A stretch of 64,000 bases of DNA from Calamus simplicifolius (GCA_900491605.1 UESW01003834.1:2220419-2284418), one strand, 5' to 3'; counted from the first letter of the stretch, positions 1-12,590 are shown. Numbers and translations: made by a program. Notes: a model not told the origin generated them from the letters alone.

Positions 1-1435
1 AGTCTACCCCGCTGGATGAGCCTTTCAATCTCATTCTTAAGTTGCCAGCACTCTTCAGTGTCGTGGCCATGGTCGCGGTGGTAGCGGCAATATTTGGCGG
101 GATCTCTCCGAGCCGCATTCCCTCTGAGAGGAGGAGGTCGAGGGAGCTAGCGCTCGATCTCCATGAGGATCTCCGCTCTTGGGGCAGTGAGCAGAGTGAA
201 CCGGTGGAACCTCCTAGGCGGGCTCCGAGAGCGGTTCCTCGGCGGCGGCTGGGGAATCCTCTGGCGGCGAGGCGGACTTGGCCGACGGGCAGGTCGGTGC
301 CTATCAGAGCCCTTGGGCTCCTTCTTCTTCGTTAGCTCGGCTCGGGCGGCTCTCCGCGACTCCTCGACTCTGGCATATTTGTCAGCCAGGGCCATCATGT
401 CGGAGAGGTTTGGAGGGTAACTGACCTCCAGCGCCAGGTAGAAGTCGCTCTCCTTCAATATTTTGCCCGTTAGGGCGAACATGGCCACCTCATGATTAAG
501 GTGGTCCACTTCTAGCATGGCCGTATTAAAACGGCCAAGATACTTCTTCAGGGACTCTCACTCTCTTTGCTTAACTTCGGAGAGGGAGTCGGATCTTCGT
601 TGGTGGCGGCGGCTACTGACAAACTGGCTGATGAATAGGTGGCTCAGCTCGTCAAAAGAATTAACGAAACCTGGTTTCAAAGCATTGAACCAGGTTCGGG
701 CAGATCCCCTGAGGGTGGAAGGGAAAGCACGGTAGAGGACCGCATCTGATGCTCCGTGGAACATCATTATTGATCGAAAGCTGCTAAGATGATCGACGGG
801 GTCGGAGGAGCCATGATAAGGCTCGATGGTTGGCAGCTTGACGTGGGAGGGAATCACTTTCTCCATGATCTTATTAGAGAAGGGGGCGCCCTGCTCTGCT
901 TTATTCTGAAGCGGATGGGCTGCTTGGCGGCGTCAAGCTCTTGACGCATTTCTTGGAGTTGGCGGCGGATCTCCTCGTTAGGAAGAGCAAGAGGGGCAGG
1001 ACGAGGAGGATACTGAGACGGTGTCGAATCATGGCAAGAATACATCGGGGAGAGAGATCGGGCCCGCCAAGATCTGGGGAGATCTTTACCGCGGGCTCGC
1101 TGGGGAGCTGGCTCAGCTTCCCTGGGACGATGAGGGGGTCCGCAACCCCGTGCAGACTGAAAGAAGAGATCACCGGATGAGCGGGGGCGCATCCTCCTCA
1201 GGTGGCTAAGGAGCATGAGCGGCCGGACGGGGGGCTTCGGAGCGCCCCTAAATCAGGTGAGCCAGAGCCTGAACCTGCTGGGCCAGTAAGGCGAACTGGT
1301 CCTCAGTCACCGGGGCCGCCGGCGTGACGGAGTCTCGACTGGCGGCGGTGGCGGTGCGACATTGCTCACTGGATCAGGCCTTTGAGAGGTGACCTGATCT
1401 CGGACTTCAGAGGTGGCCTTTCTTCGGTTGGCCAT
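1..1435 (-). pseudogene. gag of Tat-type Ty3/gypsy element A (partial, broken)
   Basis: This is the capsid/nucleocapsid (gag) part of a retrotransposon polyprotein that continues beyond the left edge. The start is taken at 1,435, where the protein begins MANRRKAT, as in the copies at 26,376 and 37,898. Domains in order are a proline-rich N-terminus, a capsid-like region (about 866-150) with FRSIMMFHGASDA and a run ending in SDSLSEVKQRE, then an Arg/Pro-rich linker (about 330-190). A zinc knuckle of the form CRYHRDHGHDTEEC lies at about 95-45. The reading frame changes several times, so no single open frame covers it. It lies just inside the primer-binding site and LTR, as expected for the 5' end of a minus-strand element. 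The family call is confident; coding ability is not. Confidence 0.85.
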
Positions 1436-1500
1436 GGGAGGAATCTCTTGCAGACTGAGATCCTTGTCTCCTGGATCACACGTTTTTAGGGACTTGAGGA

Positions 1501-1518
1501 CCCTTCCTCTAGTGCCAA
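1501..1518 (-). other. Primer-binding site of element A
   Basis: On the minus strand the 18 bases starting TTGGCACTAGAGG lie two bases inside the LTR. They match the corresponding sites of elements B and C (TTGGCGCTAGAGG) apart from one base. A tRNA primer site beginning TGG is expected here; the tRNA is not identified. Confidence 0.8.
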
Positions 1519-1520
1519 TC

Positions 1521-2769
1521 TGTTGCTGCTGAAATCCATCCTCCGACTCGGGCGCGGCAGGGCTTCGAGACAGGCTTCCTCCTGGGCAGACTTGCAAGAC
1601 AATCCTCATGCGAGAGGCGTTGGGGGTGGCCCTCTACGGAAGACCCGCCGACGCTCAAGTCAGTGGAGATTGACAGTCAACAGAAATGAGAAGAAGGCTC
1701 TCGCCAAAGAGTTCCTCCAGAAGATCCGAGCAGAGCGCTAATGGCGGAAGCAAGGGCAGAGAGAGAGAGAAAGAGCCAGTGAGCAAGTGTGCGCACGGGG
1801 GATTATGTACCTGAGGGGGTCTGAAGTTGTGGTATTTATAGAGGATCACATGGTTGTTTGGGAGCATCGTGGGTCCAAAAGCCGTTGAGATCCGAATCTG
1901 TTTGTTATAAGATCGGTAAGATTCGTATCCGGTTAGTTAGAGGATCAACGGTTGGGAGAGCTTATTGATGTCTCGAGATGTGGTGGGGGCATAGGCCCTA
2001 GGGGCCTAGGCCACTCTCAGATATGATTCCTATTTTGAATCTTAAGGATTTAAGCTTTTCTGCGCTGGATTCCGCAGAGGTATGGGGATCACTCGGGCTA
2101 GGCCGAGTGATAGGAAGGAACCAGCTAGAAAAGCCGGGTGGTGGGATAGTTTGGTTAGAGCCAAGGGATGACAGCTCGGCCGGAGCCGAAAGACGGTAGA
2201 CGATAGTTCGGCTGGAGGGGCCAAGAGATGGTAGCTCGGCTGGGACCGAGAAACGAGGGCTCGGCTAGGGCCTAGAGATGAGAGCTCGGTTGGGATCGAG
2301 AGATGATAGCTCGGCTGGAACCGAGAGATGGAAGCTCGGCTGGGACTGAGAGATGATGGCTCGGTTGGAACCGAGAGATGATAGCTCGGCTGGGACCGAG
2401 AGATGAAAGCTTGGCTGGGATCGAGAAACGAGGGCTCGGCTAGGGCCGAGAGATGATGGCTCGGCTGGGACCGAGAGATGATGGCTCGGCTGGGACCGAG
2501 AGATGATGGCTCGGCTGGAACCGAGAGATGATGGCTCGGCTGGACCAAGAGATGATGGCTCGGCTGGAACCAAGAGATGATGTAGGCTCGGATGGGGGGT
2601 GCTTAACGCGGTCCGCGCCTTGAGAATCCTTAGCATGGTGAGGGGGCTAAGGCGCCCCGACCTACCGAGGCTGACTTATCCCTGGCGGGTATCGCACAGC
2701 GAGCAAGAATCAGGGCTAGCCTTAGCCACGTACACGATTATTGAATCATAGTGATTTTATCCCTCAACA
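1521..2769 (-). repeat. 5' LTR of element A
   Basis: The LTR runs from TGTTGCTGCTG (left) to CCCTCAACA (right), so it has TG...CA ends on the minus strand. It contains a TATA box (minus strand, complement of tatttatag near 1,836) and an internal minisatellite. It is visibly more like the LTR at 11,404-12,571 than that LTR is like its presumed partner at 26,463-27,611. The 5 bases just outside are GATTA. Confidence 0.85.
2190..2590. repeat. ~25-bp minisatellite inside LTR A
   Basis: About 15 imperfect copies of a unit reading gCTCGGctgggaCCGAG followed by agatgatg. Each unit contains a CTCGG/CCGAG inverted repeat that could form a small hairpin. The same array occurs in the two LTRs of element B with different copy numbers. 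Confidence 0.9.
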
Positions 2770-5035
2770 GATTATATTCTCATATTTCAAACTTGCAACC
2801 TATAGATTACATCAAAAAGATCTTATCATTACACCAAAGCTTTATGGCTATTATTTTTCATTATTTTTTATTATAACATCTCATCGTAACATAAATAATA
2901 GTCATTATTTTCACTTAATCTTTTTAAAATAAAATAATATTTTCAAATTTCATGTTGTGCTTTAAAATTTTTACAAAAATTATTTTAATGTGTAAAAATA
3001 ATATATTTATCAAATGCAACAATCAAATGTAGCAAAGATATTAGTGACTAGAAAGTTGAGGGTTTCAAAAAGAAATGCTATAAGTAAGCTTTTAGAAGAA
3101 AGATATATGAGTATTATATTACCTTAAAGCTGATGCTCACACAAAAAAGAATATGAGCATTATAAGAATTGATGTTAGGTGAAAGGTACACATACCTATA
3201 TCCTAATCATCTAATAAAAAGTGAAAGAAAAAGTCTATTATGTTTTCCTTTATTACCTATTATTTCCAATGATAACATTATTACAATGGCCACTATTTTA
3301 GTTGTTGTTTTAATGCTAAAAATTTAAAAAGTGTCCTTTAGAAGTTAATAATGGTCATCAGAACCTTTAAAATATACGATGATAATTTATAGAGTATTAT
3401 TTGATATTTAGATAGTACCATTGTTAAAACAATTAGATATAGCTTGGCAAAACATGGCAACTATATCTTTTACCCCAAAAATAAAAATCCCTATCCAGAA
3501 AGAGAAAAGAGCATCAAAAAGCTATTGAGGCCCTTCAATTATTTATTTTTTGATCTCTTGCAATAACTCTTGTCAATTAGTACCAACATCTATTCTCAAG
3601 AGTAGTTTTGCCAATGTGCGGCACGTTGCAAGCAACTAAGTTTATCATCATTTTTCATCAAAAATTAAAAATACCACTAGAAAATTAGTTTTCTGGTTGA
3701 TGGAAGAGAAACTTATATCTATTATACGTTCCTCAATGATTCTACCATTGGATCAAGAACAAGCAGTTTGTTTGAGGGAATGTCAATAAGTAAACAACAT
3801 TAAGGATTAAACTCCAAGACAAAAGGTCCTATGGGCTAGTTGGTTCAAGGCAAAGAAACATGAGTAACTTATCAAAATCTTTATTAAGTTGATTATTGAA
3901 GCATCCAAGACATCTTAATCCTCGAAGATGGTGCAAGGTCTCCAAGATATATAATTTCTAGCTAAAATTGTTGATGCGTATGAACTTCTTGAGAGGTCAC
4001 GAAACATAACTTTTGTTAATTTTTCCTCTCCTCCAGTTCTCCTCAATCACCCATCAATCCTTCATGTTCCCCAAATCAAGGATCCATCTCATATACTCAT
4101 TCTCTCTCTCTCTTATAGTTCTTATTCTACATATTACTAGGTGATGAGGAAGAAAGGAAAGGAAGTAGGACAAAGGAGGAGGATCACCACAAGTTTGGAG
4201 GTAAAAGCATGGCTATAGCTACTAATGAGTTCTTGCAAGGATGGAATGATGTAGAGCCTATCCAAATCAAAAGTCATCCTCCTTGAGGTCTGATTCTTTC
4301 GTTTCAAGTTCCTTTTTTGAACCTATGAGATGCTAGGTGGCTAAGCCTTAGAACCATTATTAGTAAGGTGGTATCTTAGAGATAAAACTACAAACAAGTC
4401 ATAGGTAGATTAGGACATACTCAAACTTGGCTCAATATAGCTTATAATTTGGATCTTTATTCTAAATCAAGTCATAACCCAATTTGTATATCTATAGGTG
4501 AGGTCCATGAAAAAATATAGACAAAGTTGAAATCAAGTATGATTCAGACATATATTGAAATAATCAAATATGCTAGAATTAGATCAAGTCTTTACGTTGA
4601 TCAACACTGAACTTATTATGAAGCCTGGTCCAACCAATTGGATCAACTGGTTCATAAACCTGAAAAGATAAGTTGGGTTCTATTCATAGGCACCATTTTC
4701 TTATGTAAATAAGGTGTTGCAGTTCTAGCGCCATACTATGGTGCTAGAAACATCGCCTAAGACATTGTTAGCCCCCTCTTTGAATTATCAGTAGAATAAT
4801 AACCCTTTATTTCTCCCAAAACACAAACACCTAGCAGTATATAAGTGGATGTGACTCAGTAGTAGTAGGGTATTTATTTATTTTTGTTCTAATCCAGGAG
4901 AACCACTCTCTTCCTTACTTTGGATCTTCCTCTTTCTCTCTTTTATCTCTTTCAGCCTCCTATCGTTGCTCACCATTACTTATGCAGGCCACCTAAGGAA
5001 TCGAAAGTAAAGGAGGATAGTAGTGCCTTATTTTG
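2770..5035. other. AT-rich intergenic DNA, no gene recognised
   Basis: No long open frame, RNA gene or transposon terminus was recognised. The stretch is AT-rich and begins with GATTA directly against LTR A. A decayed transposon cannot be excluded. Confidence 0.6.
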
Positions 5036-5700
5036 GTGAGAGATCTGATGTTGCTATCTCTGTGCCAATTGCCCTCCAGCTCTCTCCCCCTCCCTCCTCT
5101 CTCTTTCTCTCCATTTCTCTCTCTTCCCCCCTCTCTCTCTTAATCTTTCCCCTATGGTAAAGCAATGTGTAAATAGAGGTGGCATGGGACATCCCCTACT
5201 CACCATCCAGACCTCTCAGCAGCTCGTCTCTCTTCTTCTCTTCCTTTTCTTCTTTTTTTCTTCATCTTTTTCTCTTCTTCTCTATCCCAACTCCTCTCGC
5301 TATTGTTGCCTCCTCTCTCTCTCTCTCTCTCGCATTCACAACTAAGCAAAAGAAGCTAGGGCCTCTACCCAAGCCATGACCTCTACCTAGTTCATGAGCG
5401 TCACTACCAGCCCATCGCCGATGCCCCTCCCTCCGAATCCCTCTCCTACTCTCCCTTCCTCTCTATCCCCTCTTCTCTCTCTCCCCCTCCCTTTCTCTCT
5501 CTAGCGAATAGGGTCAGATGGAATAGGTGATAGTTCCCTGTTCCACACCATCTTCCTACCCCCCTCAATTTTATCTTATTTTATTTTATTTATCCAAAAA
5601 ATTTCTCACCTCACGTTCTCTCTAACCCTATTTTCTCTCTCTAGAACTGTCTCTCTCTAGCCATTTTTTATTATTTTCTCTCTAAAGAGATATATAATTT
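5036..5700. repeat. Pyrimidine-rich (CT)n tract cluster
   Basis: Several runs of tctctctc, ccctcc and ttctttt make one strand almost wholly pyrimidine over about 650 bases. Open frames here are low-complexity Ser/Leu/Phe strings and are not considered genes. Confidence 0.75.
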
Positions 5701-5994
5701 TTATCAATAACATATTTTAATTCCACCTTGACTCTAGAGAAGCTTAGCCTAAGCCTTTTCCCCTAGCCACTAATAAAGAGTGTCAAAAGCATTAGGTAGA
5801 CCTGCTCTATTTTGTGTTCTAATGAAGTTAAGAAAATATGAACATAGTCACTTATATGACTTTAATATTATTATATGATCACTTACTCTTTTTTGAATAT
5901 TCAAGATATGTTATTTTTAAAAATTATTAAATTATGAAAATTAATGATGATGAGAAGGAAATAAGATAGGGTGAGTGCATCTGGACTCATCACA

Positions 5995-6365
5995 CGAGCC
6001 TATTACCTAGTGGCACTTTGCGTACTGTAATGAATGTATTGTCTAGTGATACATTGCATACTATGGCAAGCATATGGCCTGATGACATATTGACTATTGT
6101 GATAAGCGATTGCCTAGTAATGCATTTGCATACTATAGCGAAAGTATTATTTAATGATGTCATGTGTACTATGGTAAGCATATTACCTGATGATGCATTG
6201 CCTACTGATGCCTTATGTACATCCTAGTGATGCCTTGCATGCTATGATGAGAGTATTGCCTAATTAATGACACACTGCATAATATTGTGAGCATATTGCA
6301 TACTATGATGAACATATTGCCTAATGACGCATTAAGTATCATAATGAGTGAGTTATCTAAAAAGG
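5995..6365. repeat. Degenerate ~40-bp tandem repeat
   Basis: Variants of a unit with the words ttgcatactatg, gcatattgcc and tgatgacgcatt recur about nine times, heavily diverged. Open frames on either strand are by-products of the repeat. The origin is unknown. Confidence 0.65.
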
Positions 6366-7981
6366 TATTACGTACGTATTATGGCACTGATTGAGTTGTC
6401 GAATATAGTATGACATCTATATAGCCAGCCAATAGCAGTAGTGTGACCTTGACTAGTCCAAATGTCAAGATAACGGATCCAACAAATAATTATTGATAAT
6501 AAGTTTGAACTATTATGGGTTAAGAATATGAAATTTGGTATAAATATTAATCATGCATTCAAACTTATTGTGAAATAACATTACTATCTAGATTATGAAA
6601 TTATGGTTGATTGATTTTATTATTTTATCAAAATTTAAAATATTTGACATTGCTATTATTATTATGAGCTATGTTATGAGTTGTGATTATGAACACTATT
6701 TGATTGATTAAATTCATAATTTACATCACTTAATGATTAGCATATGAATTAACTAATGTTGGTATATTATTGCTTATTTTCCTTATTTAATCTTATAAAT
6801 TTTTATGTGTGCATGCTTAATTCATGTTAATGCGAGTGAGAAAAGATTTGTATTGAATTATTAGTTTGCATCATTATAAGTTGTAAAATGTTCAGTTTTA
6901 GTTTTCATGTCCAAAAATTTTGGTAGGAGTAAAACTAACACTTGTGTTTGATACCAAATGTACCAGCTGAATCCTATATTTCGAATTGATAATTATTAAT
7001 GAAATATTTAGGATTATATTTGCTTATGTTGACGCTGGATCAAAATTGAAAGCTTTAAGATCCTATCTGATGAGTTATGTGGCTGTGTCATGAGTCTAAC
7101 CCCAGAGATAGGTTTGAAGCTTTGTTACGATGAAAAAAATTAATAATTAATTATTAGAGATAAAACTATTATAATATTTTCAATTAATTTTAGAAGTAAA
7201 ATCAAAACTTAGATAACTCTAATTTTTAATCCTGCTCGGACCCTATTTATTTAAATACAAATCAGAAAAGTTTTATCTCCGGACATGGTTGAATCGTAAT
7301 GATGTGCATTAATTAATTAAGCTGGCTAGCGCTGCCGGCGGTCTGGATTGCCCGAAGATGTCCCATGTTGGCCCTCATCAGTGATCTCCGGCCCTCGCAG
7401 ATCTGGCGGCTGGCAGTTTCACTTGCCGAGATCCAGCGGTTGGGATTTGTCCAGATCTCGGAATACAACCTTTGTTCTATCATCTACATGCAAAGAGCAA
7501 AGGAATGGAAGGAGAACAGATAAATAAATATATGTTTGAAAAAGGAACAGGTGAGGCCGTCCTCATCTGACCTTTTTAGGATAAAAGATCAATCCCACAC
7601 GCGACTGAAAGCTCCGCAGCCATCCTGAAGGATATAGCAATCAAAGTGAAAGCTCGAGGGAACGAAACAGAAAGCTCAACCTAACGGACTATGAAAAAGG
7701 AGGGTGGCGACATCGTGCTGAGGATTTGCTCTTGGCGGCTACTCCGTCGCATGTCGCCATTGGTACGTGATGATGTAGGCCTTCTCTTCGTCATCCAACG
7801 GCCTCACCATGAACACAACAAGTGCACTAAGAATTCTGGGAGAGTTGTCCGTGAATTGCTTTCTTATGCGTCTCATTGATATAGATCACCTTGCTTGAGA
7901 TTGTAGGATTCCTTAGATAGGCCATACATGCAGTTATCCAAGTTGAGGAATTCCGTTGTCCTCTTCCATTCAGTGGAGTTC
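6366..7981. other. Intergenic DNA upstream of the mannanase
   Basis: No gene was recognised. Most of it is AT-rich; a GC-richer patch at about 7,320-7,470 stands out but has no recognised identity. The last few hundred bases should hold the mannanase promoter. Confidence 0.55.
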
Positions 7982-7989
7982 TATATAAA
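7982..7989 (+). promoter_or_regulatory. TATA box of the mannanase gene
   Basis: TATATAAA lies 102 bases before the ATG at 8,091, so transcription would start at about 8,010-8,020 and give a leader of roughly 70-80 bases. Confidence 0.6.
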
Positions 7990-8090
7990 CCCAACTATAC
8001 CATGGCAGCTCTGATCACCGTCAAACCTTTGAGCCTTCTGAGCACTGTCTCTCTCTTCCATATCATCTCATTTTGTTGTTCATAGAAAAG

Positions 8091-10245
8091 ATGGTGGCAG
8101 CCCGAGTCCTTTTTAGCCTTGGTGTCTTGATTCTCTCTACTCCAATGTGGTGGTGTTTATGCTGGTTTTGTGAGGACAAGCGGAACGCACTTTGTTTTGG
8201 ATGGGCGCCCCTTCTACTCCAATGGGTTCAATGCCTACTGGCTGATGTTGATGGCATCAGACCCCTCACAGAGATATAAGGTGTCATCTGTTCTCCAGCA
8301 AGCTTCCGATAATGGAATGAGTGTGGTCAGGACCTGGGCCTTCAGTGATGGTGGGAGCAATCCCCTGCAGTATTCTCCTGGCTATTACAACGAGAACATG
8401 TTCCAGGTATATATATCCTATAAACCCGTGCATCAAGGTAATGGGGTTTCCTTTCATTCAACCAAGTTTGCTGCATGAGATCATACGACGGCCAATAAAT
8501 TAGATGTCTCTACCTGTAGACCGACCATTAATTAAGGTGATGGTAGCCACACTCGAACTTGCATTTGCTTTGGTTAAACAAAGAAAAATAATGCACCAAA
8601 TTTTGAGAGTTGACATCAGGCACAGAGCCTGCATGCGATTTACGAGCGTGGTCTATATAGCCGATTCCAGATTTTCGAGGAAATTCTTGTACTATATTAA
8701 TTTCAGAATAACACTTGCTTGTGTCTTATTTATTTAATTTATTCGACTCTTTATGACCCTTGAAACTGATTTTTTATTGTCTGGTTTTTATTCTATATGT
8801 CTCAGGGTTTGGACTTTGTCATCTCTGAGGCCAAGAAGCATGGAGTGTTTCTTATACTGAGTCTGGTGAATAACTACGCCGACTTTGGGGGCAGGAAGCA
8901 GTACGTTCAATGGGCAAAAGAAAGGGGAGCAGACGTCTATTGGGATAATGACTTTTACTGGCATGAAGTTGTCAAGGGATACTACAAGAATCATGTCAAG
9001 GTGATCAATATATAGGAGACTCATCCTTAATTACTAGTTTCGGCTGCTAATTAACATAAAGAGTTCCCTTTTTCTTTTGCCATGCACGCAATTGCAGAAG
9101 CTGGCCGGACGTATTAATTAACCTTCAAATATTAATGTACACTTGTCTTGCCTTGTCCAGACCGTCCTTACGAGGACCAACACGATGACTGGAGTGGCAT
9201 ACAAGGATGATCCTACCATCCTCGCCTGGGAACTCATAAACGAACCACGGTGCGATGGCGACCTCTCTGGCAAAACCGTACAGGTCCATAAACATTAACA
9301 CTTCCTTATTTAATTTCTAGGAGATTACAGTACTTATCTTTACTCCAAAGGCCACATAATTTCTTGGTTTGTTCTTAATCAATCCTCGATAATATGTTTG
9401 AAAAGTAACACGGAGAGGTTGGTTGGCCGATCCACTGATCTTTTTGTTTGTTATTGCATAGAATTGGATTGCGGAGATGGCTTCCCATGTTAAATCCATA
9501 GATAGCAACCACTTGCTTGAGGTTGGGTTGGAAGGATTTTATGGGGAATCAATGCCTGAAAAAAAGCAATTTAATCCCGGCTATGAGGTCGGTACCGATT
9601 ACATCTCCAACAACAAGATATCGGAAATTGACTTTGCCACCATTCATATCTACCCTGATCAATGGTAAGCTCATGAGTCTATCATCATCATCCTCTTCAA
9701 CTTGTTTTTTTTTTTAGAGGTATCTATGGAAACCATGAACATGTGCGATATGTTCTTCAAGAGAGTGATTAGCAATTATTTGCAAATTTTAAATTAGTCA
9801 TATTACTCACGCAAATCTTATTGCAAGACGCTTTTATTCATTAGTCCAATAACCAATGCAAGAAAATTCCAAGGCTAGAGTAATTCAAGATATGTTGTTT
9901 TCCTCCTTAATTTACAGGATTTCAGGCTCTGACGATGCTCAAATGGCATTCCTTCGGAGTTGGATCCAATCCCACGTTGATGATGCTGGCGCAATCCTTG
10001 GAAAGCCTCTTATGATCACGGAGTTTGGTAGGAAGGCATCCGGACGAGATTATTTCTACGACAGTATACGACATGATCTACAACTCGGCAAAAGCGGGGG
10101 GTCCATGCATTGGCGGACTTTTCTGGCAGATGCTGGCTCAAGGGATGGATAACTTCAGAGATGGTTATGAGGTCATATTTTCAGAAAGTCCCTCGTAGCA
10201 AATATCATTTCCCAGCAGTCTCACATGATATCGAGCCTTGGCTAG
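8091..10245 (+). CDS. MAN: Endo-1,4-beta-mannanase, GH5 family, 5 exons, with apparent frameshifts
   Basis: This enzyme hydrolyses beta-1,4-mannan in cell walls; in seeds it mobilises endosperm mannan. Exons are 8,091-8,406, 8,806-9,000, 9,161-9,283, 9,462-9,664 and 9,918-10,245, all with GT-AG introns and joining in phase. The N-terminus is a hydrophobic signal peptide (MVAARVLFSLGVLI). Mature sequence includes GFVRTSGTHFVLDG. The acid/base Glu is in WELINEPR (exon 3) and the nucleophile Glu in MITEFG (exon 5), so both catalytic residues are kept. Reading requires three frame changes: near 8,138-8,150 between signal and mature protein, near 10,060 after RDYFYD, and near 10,195, where the original frame meets TAG. 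With these the product would be about 388 residues, slightly short for the family. Either the gene is newly decaying or the assembly has indel errors; transcripts would decide. It lies between two retrotransposon LTRs. Confidence 0.88.
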
Positions 10246-11398
10246 CTCAGTACTCTCGCTGCAAAGATGATGAGATTAAGGAGCATAAGAGCTAAATTTG
10301 TCAAATTTTTATATTACCTATATAGAACAAACAGCAATATCAGTAAATAATTTGGGGCTCTATTCTCTTTTTCTTAATAAGTGGAATTAGATCCATTCCC
10401 TTAAACCACCAATTCCATCTCCACATGAAAGTGTAAACGATGCAGATGTTGGCAAAATAAAACGTTTGCTGCGTAACAAAGGAAGCAAATTATCAAACTG
10501 TTACCATTAGTGATGCGAGTAATAATGAAATTTATATTCTTTGCATGAAAAGAGAGTCAATTTGCGGTACTCTTTAGTTGTATCACGTCTACCACATTCA
10601 TGACATGATAATTTTTAGTTATTCCATCATGTGATATCTCTTTAGAAGTAGCACGTGATATTTTAATTTTATGGATTCTATTCCGACGTTATTCCACTCC
10701 AGTAGTAGAACCTTAAAGTTGGCCTCCATATGAAAAGATTGGCATGCATTTGATGTGGAACCAACTTATATGATACTTTCCTATGTCTTGCAAGTTACAA
10801 GAGAGAAATAATGAGCTTACACAAATCTCATAATAAGGAGAGTCGTTTTGTGGTTAGTTGCCAATTCTAGTGAAACCACTCTCCTTTCTCTTTTTTACCA
10901 TTGTAGACAACTTCAACCATCCCTCACAGCTTCTAAACCTAAAACCAATAAGTGATCTAACTTTTAAACGAAGTTCTTTAGTTGTAGCTAATCATCATCC
11001 TAGTAACTAACCATCTTTATTCCAATTTAGCCCTAGATTGGTTAGTACTTCACTCATGATCACATCTTTGATTGGTTAATACTGCACTTTCAATTGAATC
11101 TAGTAGTATCCAATAACTTCTATCAATCGATTTTTTCAAATTTCAAATGTCAGATGCTTTACTTTGGATTAATTTCTCCCATCCCACTTTACATGCAACT
11201 TATTTTCTCTTAGTATATGGATCTAAATAACACCGATCATTATAACCACTATGATGACCATTATATATATAGTAAATAACATGAAAAAAACTAATGATTG
11301 TCATTTTCTATTAAAAATGGCAATCAATTATATGGGTCTCCTATCATTGTGGGTTAAGAAGGGTCATTTGTACATGGTGTTACCATTATGTGTGAATA
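10246..11398. other. Intergenic DNA downstream of the mannanase
   Basis: This holds the presumed 3' UTR and AT-rich sequence. No other gene or transposon terminus was recognised. Confidence 0.6.
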
Positions 11399-11403
11399 GA
11401 TTA
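11399..11403. repeat. GATTA 5-mer flanking LTR B-left (partner at 2,770-2,774)
   Basis: GATTA abuts the outer edge of the left LTR of element B, and the same 5-mer abuts the outer edge of LTR A. Both copies face the 8.6-kb segment between. The 5-mer outside the right LTR of B is TATTC. See findings for interpretation. Confidence 0.7.
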
Positions 11404-12571
11404 TGTTGCTGCTGAAATCCGTTCTCCGACTCGGGCGCGGCGGGGCTTCGAGACAGGCTTCCACCTGGACGGACCTGCAAGGCAGTCCTCACGCGAGAGG
11501 CATTTGGGGGTGGCCCTCTACGGAAGACCCTCCGACCAAGTCAGTGGAGATCGATAGTCAACAGAAATGAGGAGAAGGCTCTCGAAGAGTTCCTCCAGAG
11601 GCTCCGAGCAGAGCGCTAATGGCGGAAGCAAGAGCAGAGAGAGAGAAAGAGCCAGTGAGAAAGTGTGCGCACGGGGGATCGCGTACCTGAGGGGGTCTGA
11701 AGTTGGTATTTATAGAGGATCACCGTTTGGGAGCGTCGTGGGACCAAAAGCCGTTGAGTTCCGAATCTGTTTGTTATAAGATCGGTAGGATTCGTATCCG
11801 GTTAGTTAGAGGATCAACGGCTGGGAGAGCTTGTTGATGTCTTGAGATGTGGTGGGCATAGGCCACAGGGCCTAGGCCACTCTCAGATATGATTCCTATT
11901 TTGAATCTTAAGGATTTAAGCTTTCCGCATCGGATTCCGCATAGGTATGGGGATCACTCGGCTAGGCCGAGTGATAGGAAGGAACCAGCTAGAAAAGGGA
12001 TGGTGGGATAGTTTGGTTAGAGCCAAGGGATGATAGCTCGGCTGCTGAAAGACGATAGACGATAGTTCGACCGGAGGGGCCAAGAGATGTAGCTCGGCTG
12101 GGACCAAGAAACGAGGGCTCGGTTAGGGCCGAGAGATGAGAGCTCGGCTGACCAAGAGATGATAGCTTGGCTGGAACCGAGAGATGGAAGCTCGGCTGGG
12201 ACTGAGAGATGATGGCTCGGTTGGAACCGAAAGATGATAGCTCGACTGGGACGAGAAACGAGGGCTCGGCTAGGGCTGAGAGATGATGGCTCGGCTGGGA
12301 CCGAGAGATGATGGCTCGTTGGAACCGAGAGACGAGGGCTCGGCTAGGGCCGAGAGATGATGGCTCGGCTGGGACCGAGAGATGATGTAGGCTTGATGGG
12401 GGTGCGAAACGCGGTCCGCGACTTGAGAATCCTTGCACGGTGAGGGGGCTAAGGCGTCCCAACCTACCGAGGTTGACTTATCCCTGGCGGGTGTCGCACA
12501 GCGAGCAAGAATCAGGGCTAGCCTTAGCCACGTACACGATTATTGAAGCATAGTGATTTTATCCCTCAACA
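11404..12571 (-). repeat. 3' LTR of element B (left)
   Basis: It runs from TGTTGCTGCTG to CCCTCAACA. It shares many diagnostic variants with LTR A, such as cgactcgggcgcgg, gagacaggcttcc and the retained aaggattt, that the right LTR of B lacks. A hairpin-bearing minisatellite lies at about 12,095-12,390. Confidence 0.88.
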
Positions 12572-12590
12572 CATGCCCCCCACTCCCTAG
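12572..12590 (-). other. Polypurine tract of element B
   Basis: On the minus strand a G-rich purine run (gggagtggggggcatg) ends exactly at the LTR. Equivalent tracts precede the 3' LTRs of C and D. Confidence 0.75.

Noticed and set aside
2042..2548. Minus-strand frame rich in Ser/Pro/His (168 codons)
   Set aside because: It is the LTR minisatellite read as protein, with repeating SSLGPSRA-like words; the same occurs in the LTRs of B.
8002..8085. Short ORF (27 codons) just before the mannanase start
   Set aside because: Its ATG is only about 12 bases behind the TATA box, so it is probably not in the transcript.
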